From a virus: DNA of 30,063 nt. The position numbers and the translations under genes were made by a program. The stretch is from IMG/VR virus record IMGVR_UViG_3300010883_000274, positions 1 through 30,063 of that record. The stretch is one strand, 5' to 3'. How positions within the stretch are numbered: position 1 is the first letter of the stretch; every line of letters begins with the position of its first letter. The notes beneath the pieces are model-generated. The model searched no databases. It was not told the origin of the DNA and worked only from the letters and a program-made list of their open reading frames with translations. Below are positions 5,904 through 12,485 of this stretch, piece by piece.

Positions 5904-7146
5904 TATACTACTACTACTATCTAATCTATCTAGATATAAAAGATACTCTTCTCTTATAAGAGAAGAGAGATTAAGTGAAGATATAAGATTTATCTACAAA
6001 GACTTAAACAACTACTTCAACGAGCTTGGTAAAGAGGACGTGGATTGGATTGAATTTAAAGCTTGGGTTATCACCTTGAAGCACCCTTCAATGAACGAAG
6101 ACAGAGTAGCTTTGGTTGATGCGCTTTGCGACAAGCTTCACGCTTCAGGCGCTGTAACGGAAGGTGCCGTCATGCAGAATCTGTCAACCCGTTATTGGGC
6201 TAACCAGATTTCAGAAACAGCTTACAACGTTGTTTTAGGCAAAGCAGACATGCAGGACGTTAAGGAACAAATCAAAGAGTACAATCTTGAAGTTAATGGC
6301 GTTGCTTGGGACTTGGAGAACTTATCACTATCAAATTCAGAACTACTTGAGCAACTTAAAGATTTACGCGACGCGCCCAAATACAACTGGTCAATATCAG
6401 AACTTCAACTCATTCTTGGTCCGATATCCAAAGGTGATTTAATTATCGTGGCCGCACGGCCTGACGGTGGTAAAACTACTTTCCTTGCGACACAAGCAGT
6501 GCATTTTGCTAGTCAACTACCAGAAGGGGAGTGTGTGCTGTGGTGCAACAACGAAGAGGCAGGTTCAAGGATCAGACTTAGGCAAACTCAAGCAGCGTTA
6601 AATTGGACCCGTGAAGAGGTGATGAACGACTTAAACAAAAGTGTTGAGGAGTTCGAGAAGAAAGTTGGGGTTGGTAAGATACAAGTTATGGACAACACCA
6701 GTATGACGGTTCACGACATTGAAGCTGCGATTGAAGCGTGCAGCCCCAAGATTATTATTATTGATCAAATTTGGAAAGTTGGGGGGTTTGAGAAACAGTA
6801 CGGGACGGGGATAGACCGTTACGCTAAACTTGCACAGTACGTGCGTGACCTTGCTAAAAGATTTGGTCCGATCATAGGTGCTTCTCAACTTGACGGTACG
6901 GCGGACGACACAAAATACCCGCTAATGGGGAGCCTGTATGGCAGCAAAACTTCTGTCCAAGGTGAGGCGGACGCTATCCTAACAATAGGACAAAGTAGTG
7001 ATGAGGGTGCTGAGATGCGCTTCCTACGAGCACCAAAGAATAAGTTAAGCTACGCGCACAACGACTTCCGAAGTGCCGGTTGTGCTATCAAAATAGATAA
7101 GGAGCGAGCGCAACTAATATCACTGCTCGGGAACAATCATGCTTAA
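5893..7146 (+). CDS. Replicative DNA helicase (T7 gp4/DnaB type)
   Basis: 417 aa, GTG start with AAGGAG 7 nt upstream, overlapping the primase by 11 nt. Residues 1-150 are a helical N-terminal domain. The RecA-like core starts near 170: Walker A A-R-P-D-G-G-K-T-T (188-196), Walker B I-I-I-I-D (287-291), then GASQLDG and a GSLYGSKTSVQGEADAIL segment typical of gp4-type ring helicases. It would unwind the fork ahead of the polymerase and act with the separate primase. The first 30 codons are unusual: four CTA Leu codons in a row, several ATA and AGA codons, and a 22-bp perfect palindrome at 5946-5967. Confidence 0.9.
   Translation: METDILLLLSNLSRYKRYSSLIREERLSEDIRFIYKDLNNYFNELGKEDVDWIEFKAWVITLKHPSMNEDRVALVDALCDKLHASGAVTEGAVMQNLSTRYWANQISETAYNVVLGKADMQDVKEQIKEYNLEVNGVAWDLENLSLSNSELLEQLKDLRDAPKYNWSISELQLILGPISKGDLIIVAARPDGGKTTFLATQAVHFASQLPEGECVLWCNNEEAGSRIRLRQTQAALNWTREEVMNDLNKSVEEFEKKVGVGKIQVMDNTSMTVHDIEAAIEACSPKIIIIDQIWKVGGFEKQYGTGIDRYAKLAQYVRDLAKRFGPIIGASQLDGTADDTKYPLMGSLYGSKTSVQGEADAILTIGQSSDEGAEMRFLRAPKNKLSYAHNDFRSAGCAIKIDKERAQLISLLGNNHA
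5946..5967. repeat. 22-bp perfect palindrome in the helicase gene
   Basis: CTCTTCTCTT followed by ATAAGAGAAGAG reads the same on both strands over 22 bp. It is inside the helicase coding sequence, about 55 nt after its start, and follows an ACT microsatellite and ATCTAGAT. In RNA it can fold to a hairpin near the start of the helicase message; in DNA it may be a binding site. Confidence 0.7.
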
Positions 7147-8326
7147 CCAACACAATGCTATCATTCTTGATTTGGAAACAACTATCAACGCACCTGCCCC
7201 GCACTTTGGGGCAACTCCAACTTGGCCCACCAACAGGGCAGTGGCTTACGGCTTTCAAGTAGCGGGAGACCCACACGTATACCTACAATCGTCCGTAACA
7301 AGGTTGTTTGAATTGTTTGAGGAACTACCAGACGCTGTGCTTGTAGGGCATAATTTAAGTTTTGACCTGATGTACTTGCTTAAAACAAGTGACCGTGAAG
7401 CCTTCAAACCCCGTCCTTTGTGGGACACTATGAAATTCCACCACATACAAACAGGTAAAGCGGACCCAAACCCCTCGTTAGTCCGCGTAGCACAGTTTTG
7501 GGGTATACCTTTCAAGAAGGACGACGAGATTAAGGAGAGGTTCAAGCTTGGTATAGGAGCAGACCAAATAGATAAGCAACTGCTTTACGAGTATCTTGAA
7601 GCTGATGTGCGCGTAACCGCAGAAATCTTCTACAACCAACACCTGTATGCAAAGGAGCAAGGGGAGCTATGGACTCGGTATGTTTTAGAACTGATGCGAG
7701 GGATCAAGGCAACCTCCGAGATGTCTACCGTTGGGATAAGTTTCAATGTGCTTGGAGCAGCAAGCGAGAAGGCCAAACTAGAGGCTGAGCTACAGGTGCT
7801 TGAGAGTGCCTTCAAAACTAATTGGGAACATTGCTGGCCTCAAGGAGCAGGAACAGACTTCAACCCAAACAGCCCAACGCAGATTGAGACTTTGTTGTGG
7901 GGCGGGGAAGTTAAAATCCCTTATGACCAGGAAGTTTTGAACGAAGATGGTGAGGCTGTGCGATTCAAATCAGGCGCAAAAGTGGGGCAAGTGAAGACTA
8001 AGAAGACAACGAAAGTAGGGATAGTAAACCCTATGGTAACCAACTTGGCACAAGAGCTTTTCAAAAGAAAAGGCTGGGATATGAAGTCCAGCGCACAGAC
8101 GCTACAAAATCTTGTTAAATACGACAAAGCTATCGCCGGAGCTTTCGCCGCGGACATCTTAGAATTGCGGAACAAAGCAAAGACGATCACAACTTACTAT
8201 AAACCATATATAAACTTTGCAAACGAAGGGACGATCCACCCAGCGTACAACCACTGCGTCACGCAAACAGGTAGACTCAGTTCCTCCAAGCCCAACATGC
8301 AAAACATCACAAGTAAGGACAAATGA
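7139..8326 (+). CDS. DNA polymerase family A, N-terminal half (3'-5' exonuclease and thumb)
   Basis: 395 aa; ATG 7139 overlaps the helicase stop by 8 nt. The 3'-5' exonuclease domain is intact: Exo I D11-L-E13-T, Exo II LVGHNLSFDL, Exo III YLEAD. The thumb and start of the palm follow, ending with TQTGRLSSSKPNMQNI, the motif that precedes motif A in every family A polymerase. The frame then stops at TGA 8324-8326 after TSKDK. The palm/fingers are in the next gene, one nucleotide further on in the +1 frame. This half alone has proofreading residues but no polymerase active site. Confidence 0.92.
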   Translation: MLNQHNAIILDLETTINAPAPHFGATPTWPTNRAVAYGFQVAGDPHVYLQSSVTRLFELFEELPDAVLVGHNLSFDLMYLLKTSDREAFKPRPLWDTMKFHHIQTGKADPNPSLVRVAQFWGIPFKKDDEIKERFKLGIGADQIDKQLLYEYLEADVRVTAEIFYNQHLYAKEQGELWTRYVLELMRGIKATSEMSTVGISFNVLGAASEKAKLEAELQVLESAFKTNWEHCWPQGAGTDFNPNSPTQIETLLWGGEVKIPYDQEVLNEDGEAVRFKSGAKVGQVKTKKTTKVGIVNPMVTNLAQELFKRKGWDMKSSAQTLQNLVKYDKAIAGAFAADILELRNKAKTITTYYKPYINFANEGTIHPAYNHCVTQTGRLSSSKPNMQNITSKDK

Positions 8327-8327
8327 G

Positions 8328-9158
8328 ATGATTTTAGAGTACTTCACAGCCCGACCAGAGCATGTTTTAGCGGAGTTTGACTACAAGCAGCTAGAGGTGA
8401 GGGTATTAGCCCTCGCCAGCAAAGACAAGCAACTCATCAACGATATTAACGCTGGTATTGATATGCACACCTATTTTGCCAGCCAGATATTCAACAAACC
8501 TGAAGGTGATATAACGCCGAAAGAACGCCGAATGGCAAAAGGCTTTTCTTTCCAACTACAGTATGGGGCTGGAGCCAACGGAATATCACGCTTCTGGGAC
8601 GTTTCTAAGGCTCTAGCAGAGGACTTCATAGAAAACTACTACCAGCGATACCCTCAGATACGTTCGTGGCAGGAGGGGGTCCGTGATGAGGCTCACAGCA
8701 CATTAGAATATGCTGGAGATATGCGAGATGGGTGCTCGGTCATGCGGGGTAACATCCCTACGATTTGGAGGAAGCCCGGTGGGCAGACTTTAAGCCATTA
8801 CACAACCCTTACTGAGGAGGATAATAAACCCTCTTGGAAAGATAGCACTCCGCGTTTATCTTATACGAAAATTAAAAACTATCCGATCCAAGGCGCGGCA
8901 TCCGACATCTTAATGCTGATGTTGAACAGGTTGTCTGACTACTTGTGGCAAACCCCAGTTAAATTAATCAACACGGTTCACGATTCTGTCTTGGTTGAGA
9001 TACCAGAAACCGAAATGAGTTACTCGGGGCAAATACTGGAGCTTTTAGAGAGCGTACCTACGGTTTTACAACAAGTGTTTGGTGTGTGCTCCCCGATAGC
9101 CTTCCCTGTGGATTGCGCCTCGGGAAAAACTTTAGCTGAAATCAAAGGAAACAGTTGA
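8328..9158 (+). CDS. DNA polymerase family A, C-terminal half (palm and fingers)
   Basis: 276 aa. ATG 8328 lies 1 nt after the stop of the first half and has its own AAGGA (8315-8319), 8 nt upstream. Motif A is E-F-D18-Y-K-Q-L-E-V-R, motif B R67-x3-K71-x3-F75-x3-Y79-G, motif C T-V-H-D-S. All catalytic residues of a family A polymerase are present. The residue equivalent to E. coli Pol I 762 is Phe (F75). Removing one base at the junction (AAA-T-GAG) joins the halves into a normal 671-aa protein, so the split is clean with nothing inserted. Two subunits made separately, or a recent frameshift, are both possible. Confidence 0.92.
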   Translation: MILEYFTARPEHVLAEFDYKQLEVRVLALASKDKQLINDINAGIDMHTYFASQIFNKPEGDITPKERRMAKGFSFQLQYGAGANGISRFWDVSKALAEDFIENYYQRYPQIRSWQEGVRDEAHSTLEYAGDMRDGCSVMRGNIPTIWRKPGGQTLSHYTTLTEEDNKPSWKDSTPRLSYTKIKNYPIQGAASDILMLMLNRLSDYLWQTPVKLINTVHDSVLVEIPETEMSYSGQILELLESVPTVLQQVFGVCSPIAFPVDCASGKTLAEIKGNS

Positions 9159-9182
9159 CAGGCTTTTGCAGACTGCTATACT
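9155..9182 (+). promoter_or_regulatory. Strong internal sigma-70 promoter
   Basis: Perfect TTGACA (9155-9160), 16-bp spacer, TATACT (9177-9182) with a TGC extended -10. It overlaps the polymerase stop codon. Predicted start near 9189, about 35 nt before the 168-aa gene. Confidence 0.8.
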
Positions 9183-9223
9183 GTAATAGGTAACTTAATT
9201 TAATCTTAACGAGGGCAAATGTT

Positions 9224-9730
9224 ATGAAAGAAGCACTTAGTGGCAGCATAGTAAGAGTGGGAGCCAACCAGAAATCCTTTATATTAGCTGAACGGGATGA
9301 AATGTGGTTTGGAGCCTACGCGACGGACCAACTTCAAGGAGCAGGTTTGGGTGACACAGTACAGTTCTCTTATGACAGTGTAGAGAAGAACGGTAGGGTG
9401 TTTAATAACATTAAAGGCAATGTCGTGGTTCTTGGTAAAACAGCCGCTGCGTCTGCCAGTTCTGGTACACCAGCACCTAGCTTGTCAAGAGAGTGGTTGA
9501 TCCTCCGTCAAAACTCACTGACTAACGCTGTTAATTTTACGGCGAACAATCCCAACAGTGACTGTACGGTAGAGGCTGTACTTGCCACCGCTACAGCGTT
9601 TGTGGCTTGGACTTCAGGAGAAGCAGACGCGGAGCTTGAGGCAGCACCCGCACTAGAGAAGGGAGAACCAACAGTCGCGGATTGGAAAGAGGCGGCTGTC
9701 GGTCTTGTTAAAGAAACCGCGCTCGGCTAA
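9224..9730 (+). CDS. Putative ssDNA-binding protein (OB-fold-like)
   Basis: 168 aa. Residues 1-70 look like a small beta-barrel (alternating strands around SGSIVRVGANQKSFILAE, WFGAYATDQL, DTVQFSYDSV, FNNIKGNVVVLG). After a flexible Ala/Ser/Pro linker comes a conserved-looking helix REWLILRQNSLTNAVNF, and an acidic tail rich in E/A (residues 135-160). Beta-barrel plus acidic tail, placed between polymerase and exonuclease, is what a phage single-strand binding protein would look like; that function is inferred, not recognised from a signature. It has its own strong promoter, and a terminator 106 nt after its stop, so it can be made at a higher level than its neighbours. Confidence 0.6.
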   Translation: MKEALSGSIVRVGANQKSFILAERDEMWFGAYATDQLQGAGLGDTVQFSYDSVEKNGRVFNNIKGNVVVLGKTAAASASSGTPAPSLSREWLILRQNSLTNAVNFTANNPNSDCTVEAVLATATAFVAWTSGEADAELEAAPALEKGEPTVADWKEAAVGLVKETALG

Positions 9731-9745
9731 GAGAGGTAAAGACCT

Positions 9746-10609
9746 GTGGCAAACACAATAGCCTTGTTTGACGGTGACATTATAGCCTACCGCGCAGGCT
9801 TCGCTGCAGAGAAGCGGGTTTACTTTGATATACGTAACCCCCCAAAGGAGGGGGGTTCTTTTTTTGGGACAAAGAAAGAGGCTTTGCAAGAGGTAGACAA
9901 AGCGTATGTAGACTACCAACGAAACCTTGAACCGCTTGAGCATGCATTACAAAACGCTAAGTCCCTTATTGACGGGTCTTTAGAATATTTAAGGGAGGCG
10001 CGGGGTGTTCCTGTTAGTGATTATGTGACGTTCCTGTCAGGTAACGACCAAAAGCCTAACTTCAGATATAAAGTTGACCCTGAGTATAAAGCTAACCGAG
10101 ACCCAAAACATAAACCTAGTCACCTCCAAGGGTTAATAGACTATCTGGTGAAGAACCACGAGGGTTACCTCTCGCAAGGGTGCGAGGCGGATGACTTCTT
10201 TGGTCACGCCCAAACAGACGCTATTCGTAAAGGTTTGGTGCCGGTGATAGTGTCTGTTGACAAAGACCTAGCGCAGCTACCGGGGTTGCACTACAATCTT
10301 GTTAAACAAGAGTTAATAGAGATTTCTAAAGAGGAGGCTACCTTAGTCTTTTGGCGACAAATGCTGGAGGGAGACTCCGTTGACAACATAAAAGGTATTG
10401 CTGGTGTGGGAAAGGTCAAGTCTCGACAGTATATACCTGCTAAAACACCCGACGAGAAAGCAAAAAAGATTGTCACAAAATACTATCAAAGGGACCACGG
10501 TGATGGCTGGGAAAAGGAATACAACAAAAACTGCGACCTCTTATGGATATGGCGTAAAATCCCAGACAAATGCCCACACAAAGTCGAGCATACAGCCTTA
10601 CAGGTCTAG
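9746..10609 (+). CDS. 5'-3' exonuclease (FEN/T7 gp6-like)
   Basis: 287 aa, GTG start with GAGAGG 9 nt upstream. N-terminal IALFDGDIIAYRAGF carries the first metal-binding Asp; C146-E-A-D149-D150 and SVDKDLAQLPG are the central acidic motifs; GDSVDNIKGIAGVGKVKS is the helix-hairpin-helix region of FEN-type nucleases. In T7-like phages the enzyme removes RNA primers and degrades host DNA. An intrinsic-terminator hairpin lies inside the gene (9836-9865), coding for RNPPKEGGSFF. The last 107 nt overlap the endonuclease gene in another frame, yet the C-terminal DLLWIWRKIPDKCPH still looks like conserved protein. Confidence 0.88.
   Translation: MANTIALFDGDIIAYRAGFAAEKRVYFDIRNPPKEGGSFFGTKKEALQEVDKAYVDYQRNLEPLEHALQNAKSLIDGSLEYLREARGVPVSDYVTFLSGNDQKPNFRYKVDPEYKANRDPKHKPSHLQGLIDYLVKNHEGYLSQGCEADDFFGHAQTDAIRKGLVPVIVSVDKDLAQLPGLHYNLVKQELIEISKEEATLVFWRQMLEGDSVDNIKGIAGVGKVKSRQYIPAKTPDEKAKKIVTKYYQRDHGDGWEKEYNKNCDLLWIWRKIPDKCPHKVEHTALQV
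9836..9865 (+). terminator. Intrinsic terminator inside the exonuclease gene
   Basis: AACCCCCC (9836-9843), loop AAAGGA, GGGGGGTT (9850-9857): a perfect 8-bp stem with six G-C pairs, followed by C and seven T (9859-9865). It begins 90 nt into the exonuclease coding sequence. By the usual rules it is the strongest + strand terminator in the window. It would stop most transcripts from the promoter at 9155-9182 just after the 168-aa gene unless ribosomes translating the exonuclease keep the hairpin open. Confidence 0.8.
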
Positions 10610-11006
10610 ATTTGAGTTTAATATAGCTGCTTGGTTGGAGAAATCTGGTGTTGCTTTTGAGTACGAACCAAAGAAAATTAAGTATCTGCACCCTGTCCAC
10701 CAAGGCACTTGCTTCTCTTGTGCTTCCTCTTATGTCGGTAGACGCGCAGTGTACCTTCCCGACTTTTGGCTCCCTGAGCAAAGGCTTTGGGTGGAGGCTA
10801 AGGGGAGATGGCCGGGGTCAGGTAGGACCAAGACGTTAGCTGTGTTGAGCAGCGATAATGAACTTACGTTGGAAAATTTTAGGATGCTTTTCATGTATGA
10901 CAATTGGCTTACGAAGAAACACCGCCAAACGTATACCGGATGGTGCCAGACTCAAGGAATAACGTGTGCAACAGGTGTTGAGCTTCCAAAGGAGTGGTTA
11001 CGGTGA
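10503..11006 (+). CDS. Endonuclease I, Holliday-junction resolvase (T7 gp3-like)
   Basis: 167 aa from ATG 10503, chosen for AAAGGGA 8-9 nt upstream and a normal basic N-terminus. The T7 endonuclease I active-site set is present: E38 (YRSRFEF), D87 (YLPDF), E98 and K100 (VEAKG). The enzyme cuts branched DNA and takes part in host DNA breakdown. Between the first Glu and the Asp there is a C70-F-S-C73 pair and a small loop that may bind zinc. The start lies 107 nt inside the exonuclease gene, a long overlap for this operon. Confidence 0.88.
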   Translation: MAGKRNTTKTATSYGYGVKSQTNAHTKSSIQPYRSRFEFNIAAWLEKSGVAFEYEPKKIKYLHPVHQGTCFSCASSYVGRRAVYLPDFWLPEQRLWVEAKGRWPGSGRTKTLAVLSSDNELTLENFRMLFMYDNWLTKKHRQTYTGWCQTQGITCATGVELPKEWLR

Positions 11007-11009
11007 GTT

Positions 11010-11297
11010 ATGGTTGCTAAGTGGAAAAGGGTTCCCTTTGGTAACTGCTTGAGTGGTCTGACTAAGGTATTAAATAACCACAACGTAGAGTACGAAATAC
11101 ACTGGGGATATAACAGGGTTTTAATTTATCAATATTCTGTTCCTAGTTGGCTGTATTTTCCAAGCGCACAAAGGTATACAGAGTGGTATGAAGGTTATAA
11201 AGAACGCCTCCACGCGGGGATAGAAGCCTCCCCCTACCAATTCTTAAAACAAACACAGTTAACAAAGAAAGATACGGCTACAGAGCTTAATATATGA
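11010..11297 (+). CDS. 95-aa aromatic-rich protein, unknown function
   Basis: ATG 11010, 3 nt after the endonuclease stop; AGGAG at 10989-10993 is rather far away, so translation may be coupled. The protein is rich in Tyr and Trp (EIHWGYNRVLIYQYSVPSW, then RYTEWYEGYKERL) and basic. Its stop overlaps the next ATG (ATGA, 11294-11297). No family recognised. The position between a resolvase and a phosphoesterase suggests a role in DNA metabolism. Confidence 0.65.
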   Translation: MVAKWKRVPFGNCLSGLTKVLNNHNVEYEIHWGYNRVLIYQYSVPSWLYFPSAQRYTEWYEGYKERLHAGIEASPYQFLKQTQLTKKDTATELNI

Positions 11298-12055
11298 AAC
11301 ACGCGATGATTCCAGACACACAAATTTATCCTGGTAGTAAGACAGGACACTTGATTGCTGCAGGCAAGTACCTTAGAAAACACAAACCGGATAAAATCAT
11401 TATCATAGGTGATTGGTGGGACATGCCATCTTTGTCTAGTTATGATAGGCCGGGAGATAAAGGGTGGGAGACAAAGGACGTACACGCAGACCTAACTGTG
11501 GGTTGGGACGCTATGAAAACATTCCTTACCGCTGTACGCACTAGAAGCTATGACCCAGAGATACACTACTGTGTTGGGAATCACGAGGACCGCATTACCA
11601 GAGCAGCAGATACTGCTGCGACGAGGATGCTAGGGAAGTATCTTTCTCTTGAGGAGTTAATTCTTTCCCCCCTTGATGCGCTTGAGGTAAAGACACACCC
11701 ATTTTTGAACGTCATCCAACTAAACGGAATATGTTACAGCCATTACTTTGTTAACCCAAGTAGTTTGATGTCTAACCCGATTGGAGGCACAATAGAGAGC
11801 AAGTTAAAGAGTTTAGGGCACAGCTTTACAATGGGCCACCAACAACAAAAGCAAACAGGGGAAATTTATACATGCAATGGGCAAAGACGGCGTGGACTAG
11901 TGTGTGGACGGTTTTATCAAGATTACCACCCCTACCTTGGGCCGCAGAAAAACTTGCAATCTTGGAGTGGCATACTTATGAAGCACGAAGTCAAGCAGGG
12001 AGATTACGACTTGATGGAGGTGAGTATGTCCTATCTTCTGAAGGAGTATGGGTGA
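11294..12055 (+). CDS. Metallophosphoesterase
   Basis: 253 aa; the ATG overlaps the previous stop. Calcineurin-type metal-binding motifs are in order: I-P-D8-T-Q (in place of D-x-H), G-D40-W-W-D43, G-N96-H97-E98, then SHYF and GHQQQ supplying later histidines. The family hydrolyses phosphodiesters or phosphomonoesters with two metals. Substrate unknown; candidates are host or phage DNA ends, nucleotides or signal molecules. The first motif has Gln where most relatives have His, so one metal site may be altered. It ends with a GTGA overlap into the next gene. Confidence 0.82.
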   Translation: MKHAMIPDTQIYPGSKTGHLIAAGKYLRKHKPDKIIIIGDWWDMPSLSSYDRPGDKGWETKDVHADLTVGWDAMKTFLTAVRTRSYDPEIHYCVGNHEDRITRAADTAATRMLGKYLSLEELILSPLDALEVKTHPFLNVIQLNGICYSHYFVNPSSLMSNPIGGTIESKLKSLGHSFTMGHQQQKQTGEIYTCNGQRRRGLVCGRFYQDYHPYLGPQKNLQSWSGILMKHEVKQGDYDLMEVSMSYLLKEYG

Positions 12056-12240
12056 CTTTAACCGTTGAAGAGCTTGTAGAACGTATCGCGGACAGGTACG
12101 ATCCAGACTTTATCGTGGAGATTCTAGACATAACTTCCGAGAGCCTGCTGTATGCTTTCTTGGAGGAGGTAGTAGAGAAACAAGCCAGATTTGACTTGTG
12201 GGAGAACGGAAATGAAAGCGGAGAGGAGGAAGCGACGTGA
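12052..12240 (+). CDS. 62-aa acidic phage protein
   Basis: GTG 12052 overlaps the phosphoesterase stop (GTGA) and has AAGGAG 5 nt upstream. The sequence VEELVERIADRYDPDFIVEILDITSESLLYAF resembles a small conserved acidic protein of T7-like and marine podoviruses (pattern: D-P-D-x-I/L-V-E-x-L-x-I-x-S-E-x-L-L-x-A-F). Its acidic end EESGEEEA-type tail overlaps the start of a small basic gene. Function unknown. Confidence 0.72.
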   Translation: MTLTVEELVERIADRYDPDFIVEILDITSESLLYAFLEEVVEKQARFDLWENGNESGEEEAT

Positions 12241-12373
12241 CCCTTACGCGAAAGAAGTCAGAACCCCGAAGTACCGGCAAAGAGTCGTCCCGGACATCAA
12301 GAAATACGACAGAGAAAAAGAAAAAAGACAACGTTTCCGCGACCAAGAAGAACACCCTGTTCCTAGCGACTAG
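12212..12373 (+). CDS. 53-aa basic phage protein (RDPYAKE...PKYRQRVVP type)
   Basis: ATG 12212 has GGGAG 7 nt upstream. Residues 9-28 carry the pattern R-D-P-Y-A-K-x-x-R-T-P-K-Y-R-Q-R-V-V-P, which I recognise from small basic proteins of unknown function in many phages; the rest is Lys/Arg/Glu-rich. It overlaps the acidic gene before it by 29 nt and the gene at 12237 by 137 nt in another frame. A nucleic-acid binding role would fit its charge but is not shown. Confidence 0.65.
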   Translation: MKAERRKRRDPYAKEVRTPKYRQRVVPDIKKYDREKEKRQRFRDQEEHPVPSD

Positions 12374-12485
12374 CGTTATCGAGGGTTCCCACTACGTGGT
12401 CACACGTTTGGGCAGAGACATAGACACAAAAAACTTTAAGATTACTTACAACCTCTTAAAGAAACTTTACGAGGAACTTGAATGA
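12237..12485 (+). CDS. 82-aa protein overlapping the basic gene
   Basis: GTG 12237 overlaps the stop of the 62-aa gene (GTGA) and has GGAGGA 6 nt upstream, one of the best ribosome binding sites here. Residues 1-45 are low-complexity K/S/T/R-rich and are read across the same DNA as the 53-aa protein. Residues 45-82 (SVIEGSHYVVTRLGRDIDT..., then ITYNLLKKLYEELE) look like an independent folded end. Its stop overlaps the reductase ATG. The N-terminal half may exist only as a consequence of the overlap. Confidence 0.5.
   Translation: MTLTRKKSEPRSTGKESSRTSRNTTEKKKKDNVSATKKNTLFLATSVIEGSHYVVTRLGRDIDTKNFKITYNLLKKLYEELE

Noticed and set aside
5897-5945. ACT/CTA repeats as the start of a CRISPR or satellite array
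   Set aside because: Only four trinucleotide copies, within coding sequence; no spacer structure anywhere in the window.
8217-8327. Upstream extension of the second polymerase gene to an ATG at 8217
   Set aside because: The extension reads out of frame through the conserved TGRLSS region and gives meaningless sequence; ATG 8328 has the ribosome binding site and starts the conserved part.
8310-8330. Programmed +1 frameshift joining the polymerase halves as the only explanation
   Set aside because: AAA-TGA is not a strong +1 site, because the Lys tRNA would have to re-pair on AAT, and there is no obvious stimulator; a separate ATG with AAGGA fits better. Kept as an alternative in the finding.
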